NCBI GenBank assembly: GCA_964528035.1
Contig: CAZGQY010000247.1
Coordinates: forward strand, 1-5,232
Source of the DNA: CAZGQY01 sp964528035
GTDB lineage: Bacteria > Pseudomonadota > Gammaproteobacteria > Methylococcales > UBA1147
Reading direction: 5' to 3'
Length of the DNA stretch: 5,232 nucleotides
Of this stretch, positions 5,031 through 5,232 are shown in pieces. Under the pieces are notes generated by a model. It was not told the origin of the DNA, ran no database searches, and saw nothing but the letters and a program-made list of their open reading frames with translations. Within the stretch, counting starts at the first letter, position 1. Every line of letters starts with the position of its first letter. The translations under genes were made by a program, and so were the position numbers.

Positions 5031-5232
5031 ATACCCTATAAATATATTTTCGTTTGAGTAATTAAGTTACTAAACAATAAGATAAATCTGTTAGTTAACA
5101 CACCACGATCTGAACTTAATTTCGAATGGATCGAATCTAACGCATGCTTGTGGTTTATGCAAGCACAACGCTGCGGCTCTCACGGCGAAACGGTTCTAAA
5201 CTTCTTGACACGAGGATTTCATTCGTGGTGGT
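5031..5232. other. Non-coding region upstream of the cox operon
   Basis: No gene is supported here. The part up to about 5100 is A/T-rich (including AGTAA-N5-TTACT at 5057-5071) and probably holds the operon promoter, although no clean -35/-10 pair could be assigned. From about 5100 to the window end the DNA is more GC-rich. It contains TGCTTG-N9-CAAGCA (5145-5165) and CACCACGA (5101-5108), repeated inverted as TCGTGGTG (5223-5230). A plus-strand TTGACA sits at 5205-5210, but its -10 position shows no match before the window ends. A minus-strand frame runs from the right edge to a TAA near 5155 without recognisable protein motifs. Confidence 0.45.

Noticed and set aside
5134..5165. Possible integron attC site (GCGTTAGAT on the minus strand next to a TGCTTG/CAAGCA stem)
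   Set aside because: One core-like box is present, but no paired RYYYAAC box lies at a suitable distance and there is no cassette gene context.
5205..5210. TTGACA as a plus-strand -35 element
   Set aside because: No -10-like hexamer at 16-18 bases before the window ends, and no downstream gene is visible to support it.

Overview
The window is mostly an ordinary minus-strand operon for an aa3-type (heme-copper, A1-type) cytochrome c oxidase. In transcription order (right to left) it holds coxB (subunit II with a fused cytochrome c domain), coxA (subunit I), a 32-residue single-helix peptide, ctaG (Cox11-type CuB chaperone) and coxC (subunit III). The order coxB-coxA-ctaG-coxC, the heme c domain on subunit II, and the residue patterns point to a Gram-negative proteobacterium, most likely a gammaproteobacterium. 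I recall a similar layout for the Pseudomonas aa3 locus, but the species cannot be fixed from the sequence. The genes have moderate to low GC, and the leader upstream of coxB is strongly AT-rich.

Right edge (about 4955-5232): no gene is visible. The first about 130 bases upstream of coxB are AT-rich and hold two adjacent perfect palindromes, GTCTACC-N6-GGTAGAC and TATCAT-A-ATGATA, a plausible regulatory site for the operon. Beyond about 5100 the composition becomes more GC-rich and contains further short inverted repeats of unknown meaning.

Centre (539-4954): the oxidase genes are intact, with all expected metal and heme ligands. coxB, coxA and coxC have good Shine-Dalgarno sequences. The small peptide's stop codon overlaps the ctaG start (ATGA), so the two are translationally coupled. 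CoxA carries heme a, heme a3 and CuB. CoxB carries CuA and a covalent heme c that would accept electrons from a periplasmic donor. CtaG, probably with the small peptide, helps build the CuB centre, and CoxC completes the core.

Left edge (1-505): gene debris lies directly after coxC. About 30 bases past the coxC stop is the end of an Rhs/YD-repeat core domain on the minus strand. It is only about 50 codons long, frameshifted, and stopped right after the conserved core with no variable toxin tail. Facing it on the plus strand is a broken type II toxin-antitoxin pair: the last 12 codons of what looks like a UPF0175-type antitoxin, overlapped by a DUF3368 (PIN-like) toxin gene that has an N-terminal frameshift and loses homology after about 90 codons. 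The usual downstream oxidase-assembly genes (SURF1, ctaA, ctaB, Sco) are absent from the window. I see no convincing new system; the items most worth checking are the small peptide, the coxB leader palindromes and the debris next to coxC.
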